DNA from: Psychrilyobacter sp.
GTDB lineage: Bacteria; Fusobacteriota; Fusobacteriia; Fusobacteriales; Fusobacteriaceae
DNA: 8,169 nucleotides
Direction: 5' to 3'
Assembly: GCA_023145315.1 (NCBI GenBank)
Contig: JAGLEA010000015.1
Location: forward strand, 1-8,169
Shown: positions 6,157 through 8,169 of the stretch, piece by piece
Numbering within the stretch: position 1 is the first letter of the stretch
How the letters are laid out: each line of letters opens with the position of its first letter
Made by a program: the position numbers and the translations under genes
The notes under the pieces: model-generated
Database searches by the model: none
Told to the model about the DNA's origin: nothing
The model's input: the letters and a program-made list of their open reading frames with translations, nothing else

Positions 6157-7506
6157 TTATACACTAACTAATTTACTTTTTTCCTCATCTAATTCTCTGA
6201 ACTCACCCTTTATAGAATATAGAGCAAATATAGCTGCAATGGTATCAGCTAATGGAATAGCTAACCACACACCATTTAGTCCTATTGCCATAGGTAGGAG
6301 ATATAACATAGGTATAGTCAATCCAAACACTCTAATAAGTAATAATTTTTTATTTTTCTTCCCTTTTCCAACTGCTTGATAATAATTAAATGTCGAAAAG
6401 TAAAGAGAAGTTGATAACATGAGAGTCAGGTTAAATCTTAAAGCTACTGTAGTTAACTTTACTAATTCAGGATCTGATACGAAGAATCGAGCTACATACT
6501 CTGCTCCTCCTACAATGAACATAGTTAATATAATTACTATAACTAATACTATTTTTGTAGATAAGATATAAGTTTCCTTTACTCTATCATATTTTTTTGC
6601 ACCATAGTTAAATGATAATATAGGTTGTCTTCCTTGGTTAAAACCTATAAAACTAATATTCATAAAATTTCTCATAGTCATAACTATACCAATAGCTGCT
6701 ATTGCAATGTCTCCACCATATATATTTAAATTTTTATTCATTATAAATATAGTTATTCCTGCTAAAAGTTGATTATAAAATGCTCCTAACCCTATATCTG
6801 ATATCCTCTTCATAATTGGTAAATTAGGTTTTATATATTTTAATTTCAGTGGAATTACTTTTGATTTTGAAAGGTGGACTATCATATAGATAACTGGTAG
6901 TATACTAGCTACTACAGTCCCTATAGCTGCTCCTTTCATACCCATTCCCATTTGTGCTATAAATATATAATCAAGTAATATATTTAGCCCTGCTCCGAAT
7001 AAATTAACTTTCATAGATAGCATTGGATTTCCCTCTATTCTTAGAAATCCGCCTAGTGCTATGACTCCTATTTGAAAGATAGCAAATGGAACTACAATAA
7101 TATTATACTCGTATGCTGCTGCAAAGTTATTAGTTGTTGCTCCTAATAAATTAAGAATTTGTGTCATAAATAAAGCTACTACTATACTTATTAATCCACC
7201 TAAAACTACTATCCAAAAAACAGTTGTTCCCAGTATTTTTTCTGCACCGTCACTATCTTTCTGCCCTAACTTTATCCCAGCAGATGAAGGTCCACCCATA
7301 GTAAATAGCATGGAAACTCCTAATATTAATATGAATACGGGAAATGTTATAGCCAAAGCTCCCAATCCATGCCTTCCTACATGCTGTCCTATGAAATATC
7401 TATCGGTAATATTGTAAACCATAGTTATTAATATAGCTATCGTTGACGGTATTGAAAATTTTATAAGTAGTGGTAATATCCTTTCTGTTCCTAATTTCTT
7501 TTGCAT
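6157..7506 (-). CDS. MATE-family (MepA-like) efflux transporter, first copy
   Basis: This 449-residue inner-membrane protein has about 12 hydrophobic helices and belongs to the MATE exporter family (drug or metabolite out, Na+ or H+ in). It carries the same signatures as its neighbour: ILPLLIKFSIPSTIA near the N-terminus, YNITDRYFIGQ, FIGFNQGRQPILSFNYGAK at mid-protein and GLNGVWLAIPLADTIAAI near the end. It also has a nine- to ten-residue charged C-terminal extension (EEKSKLVSV). The ATG at 7506 is preceded by GAGGTGTAAG, nearly the same ribosome site as the other copy, which suggests the duplication included it. The gene lies between two good terminators, so it is probably transcribed alone. 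The 138-bp upstream gap holds the pnp terminator and a TATAAT box. The family call is secure; the substrate is unknown. Confidence 0.92.
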   Translation of the reverse strand: MQKKLGTERILPLLIKFSIPSTIAILITMVYNITDRYFIGQHVGRHGLGALAITFPVFILILGVSMLFTMGGPSSAGIKLGQKDSDGAEKILGTTVFWIVVLGGLISIVVALFMTQILNLLGATTNNFAAAYEYNIIVVPFAIFQIGVIALGGFLRIEGNPMLSMKVNLFGAGLNILLDYIFIAQMGMGMKGAAIGTVVASILPVIYMIVHLSKSKVIPLKLKYIKPNLPIMKRISDIGLGAFYNQLLAGITIFIMNKNLNIYGGDIAIAAIGIVMTMRNFMNISFIGFNQGRQPILSFNYGAKKYDRVKETYILSTKIVLVIVIILTMFIVGGAEYVARFFVSDPELVKLTTVALRFNLTLMLSTSLYFSTFNYYQAVGKGKKNKKLLLIRVFGLTIPMLYLLPMAIGLNGVWLAIPLADTIAAIFALYSIKGEFRELDEEKSKLVSV

Positions 7507-7556
7507 CTTACACCTCGTTTTTTATTTTTCTACATTTTATCACATTTAACATATTA

Positions 7557-7562
7557 ATTATA
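7557..7562 (-). promoter_or_regulatory. Possible -10 box for the first MATE gene
   Basis: A perfect TATAAT on the minus strand lies between the pnp terminator and the MATE start, about 50 bases before the ATG. No good -35 box lies 16 to 18 bp upstream and there is no TG extension. In DNA this AT-rich the match may be chance. Confidence 0.35.
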
Positions 7563-7600
7563 TAGAATAGCACTCTAAAGATTTTGATATTCTCATATAA

Positions 7601-7636
7601 TAAAATAGAGCAAGTAGAAAAGCTCTACTTACTCTA
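7601..7636 (-). terminator. Rho-independent terminator after pnp
   Basis: A 13-bp stem with one U-G wobble (TAGAGTAAGTAGA at 7636-7624 pairing with TCTACTTGCTCTA at 7618-7606) closes a 5-nt loop and runs into TTTTATT. It begins 8 bases past the pnp stop codon. Confidence 0.92.
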
Positions 7637-7644
7637 ATATTTTA

Positions 7645-8169
7645 TTACTTAGCTTCTTCTACTTTCACTTCTTTTTTTTCAGGTTTAGCTAAAAGCTCTT
7701 TTCTACTTAAGCTAATCTTACCTTTTTCAGTTGAGATAACTTTTACTTCAAATTCATCTCCAACTTTTAATACATCTTCTACATTTGCTACTCTTTCATG
7801 AGAGATTTGAGAAACATGTAATAATCCATCCTTTCCTGGTGCCACTTGCATAAATGCTCCGAAAGAAGCTATCTTTACAACTTTCGCTGTATAAATTTCT
7901 CCTACTTCTACATCTTTTACATACCCATTAACTAGTTCTACTGTTCTGTCTAATGCTTCTTTATCTACAGCAAATATTAATACTTTTCCTGAATCATCAA
8001 TATCAACTTTTGCTCCTGTCTCTTCTACGATACCTTTAATATTCTTTCCAGCTGGTCCAATTAACGCAGAGATTTTATCTGTTGCGATATCCATTTGGAA
8101 TACTCTTGGTGCTGTAGAAGCTAGTTCTGCTTTTGGTGCAGGAATAGCAGCATTCATAACAGCTAATAT
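7645..8169 (-). CDS. pnp: Polyribonucleotide nucleotidyltransferase (PNPase), C-terminal part (5' end beyond window)
   Basis: The frame is open to the right edge (174 residues, beginning ILAVMNAAIPAPKAEL), so the Met at 8157 is internal, not a start. The segment matches the end of PNPase, the phosphorolytic 3'-to-5' exoribonuclease of the cytoplasmic RNA-decay machinery. The last bit of the second RNase PH-like core (the ILxVM...AP stretch) is followed by a KH domain with the GxxG loop in IGPAGKNIKGI (about 8060-8030). After it comes an S1 domain from VEVGEIYTAKV to GKISLSRKELL (about 7910-7690) and a short Lys/Glu tail. The catalytic core lies outside the window. KH followed by S1 and this junction separate it from other S1 proteins. 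It ends at a strong terminator, so it is not cotranscribed with the MATE gene. Confidence 0.95.
   Translation of the reverse strand: MLAVMNAAIPAPKAELASTAPRVFQMDIATDKISALIGPAGKNIKGIVEETGAKVDIDDSGKVLIFAVDKEALDRTVELVNGYVKDVEVGEIYTAKVVKIASFGAFMQVAPGKDGLLHVSQISHERVANVEDVLKVGDEFEVKVISTEKGKISLSRKELLAKPEKKEVKVEEAK

Overview
The window is very AT-rich, and every gene in it lies on the minus strand, so it is read from right (high coordinates) to left. It combines Firmicutes-like housekeeping and copper genes with products that need an outer membrane: an OmpW/OmpX-like barrel and a lipoprotein built from YwqK/MORN-type repeats. That mix, together with the strong GGGAG/GAGG ribosome sites, suggests a diderm of the Fusobacteriota (Fusobacterium, Cetobacterium, Ilyobacter or a relative). 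This assignment is inference from style; no rRNA or other marker gene is present.

Layout in transcription order. (1) The 3' part of pnp, encoding the KH and S1 RNA-binding domains of polynucleotide phosphorylase, enters from the right edge and ends at 7645, followed by a long-stemmed terminator (7601-7636). (2) A MATE-family multidrug exporter (7506-6157) ends at a perfect 10-bp stem terminator (6104-6135). (3) A second, paralogous MATE exporter (6058-4736) is followed 64 bp later by a lipoprotein with ten exact-length 24-residue repeats (4671-3622), and 27 bp after that by a small outer-membrane beta-barrel protein (3594-3007). No terminator is visible until 2968-2996, so these three genes may form one envelope unit. 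(4) A copper operon follows: a CopA-type P1B-1 Cu(I) ATPase with two heavy-metal-associated domains (2863-308), then, 41 bp later, a CsoR-family copper-sensing repressor (266 to beyond the left edge).

The copper operon has a readable control region. A TTGACT -35 and an extended TGaTATTCT -10, with a 17-bp spacer, sit immediately upstream of an inverted AAAATA/TATTTT repeat whose core is two C4 runs. This repeat covers the predicted transcription start and is the natural candidate for the CsoR operator. The expected circuit is standard: without Cu(I), CsoR blocks the start; Cu(I) bound by its Cys-His-Cys site releases it; CopA is made and exports cytoplasmic Cu(I), and CsoR is made along with it.

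Most of the window is ordinary annotation. The parts most worth a second look are the MATE-lipoprotein-barrel unit bounded by terminators, the in-phase DNA repeats inside the lipoprotein gene, and the unusual operator architecture in front of copA. I see no clear evidence of a wholly new system.
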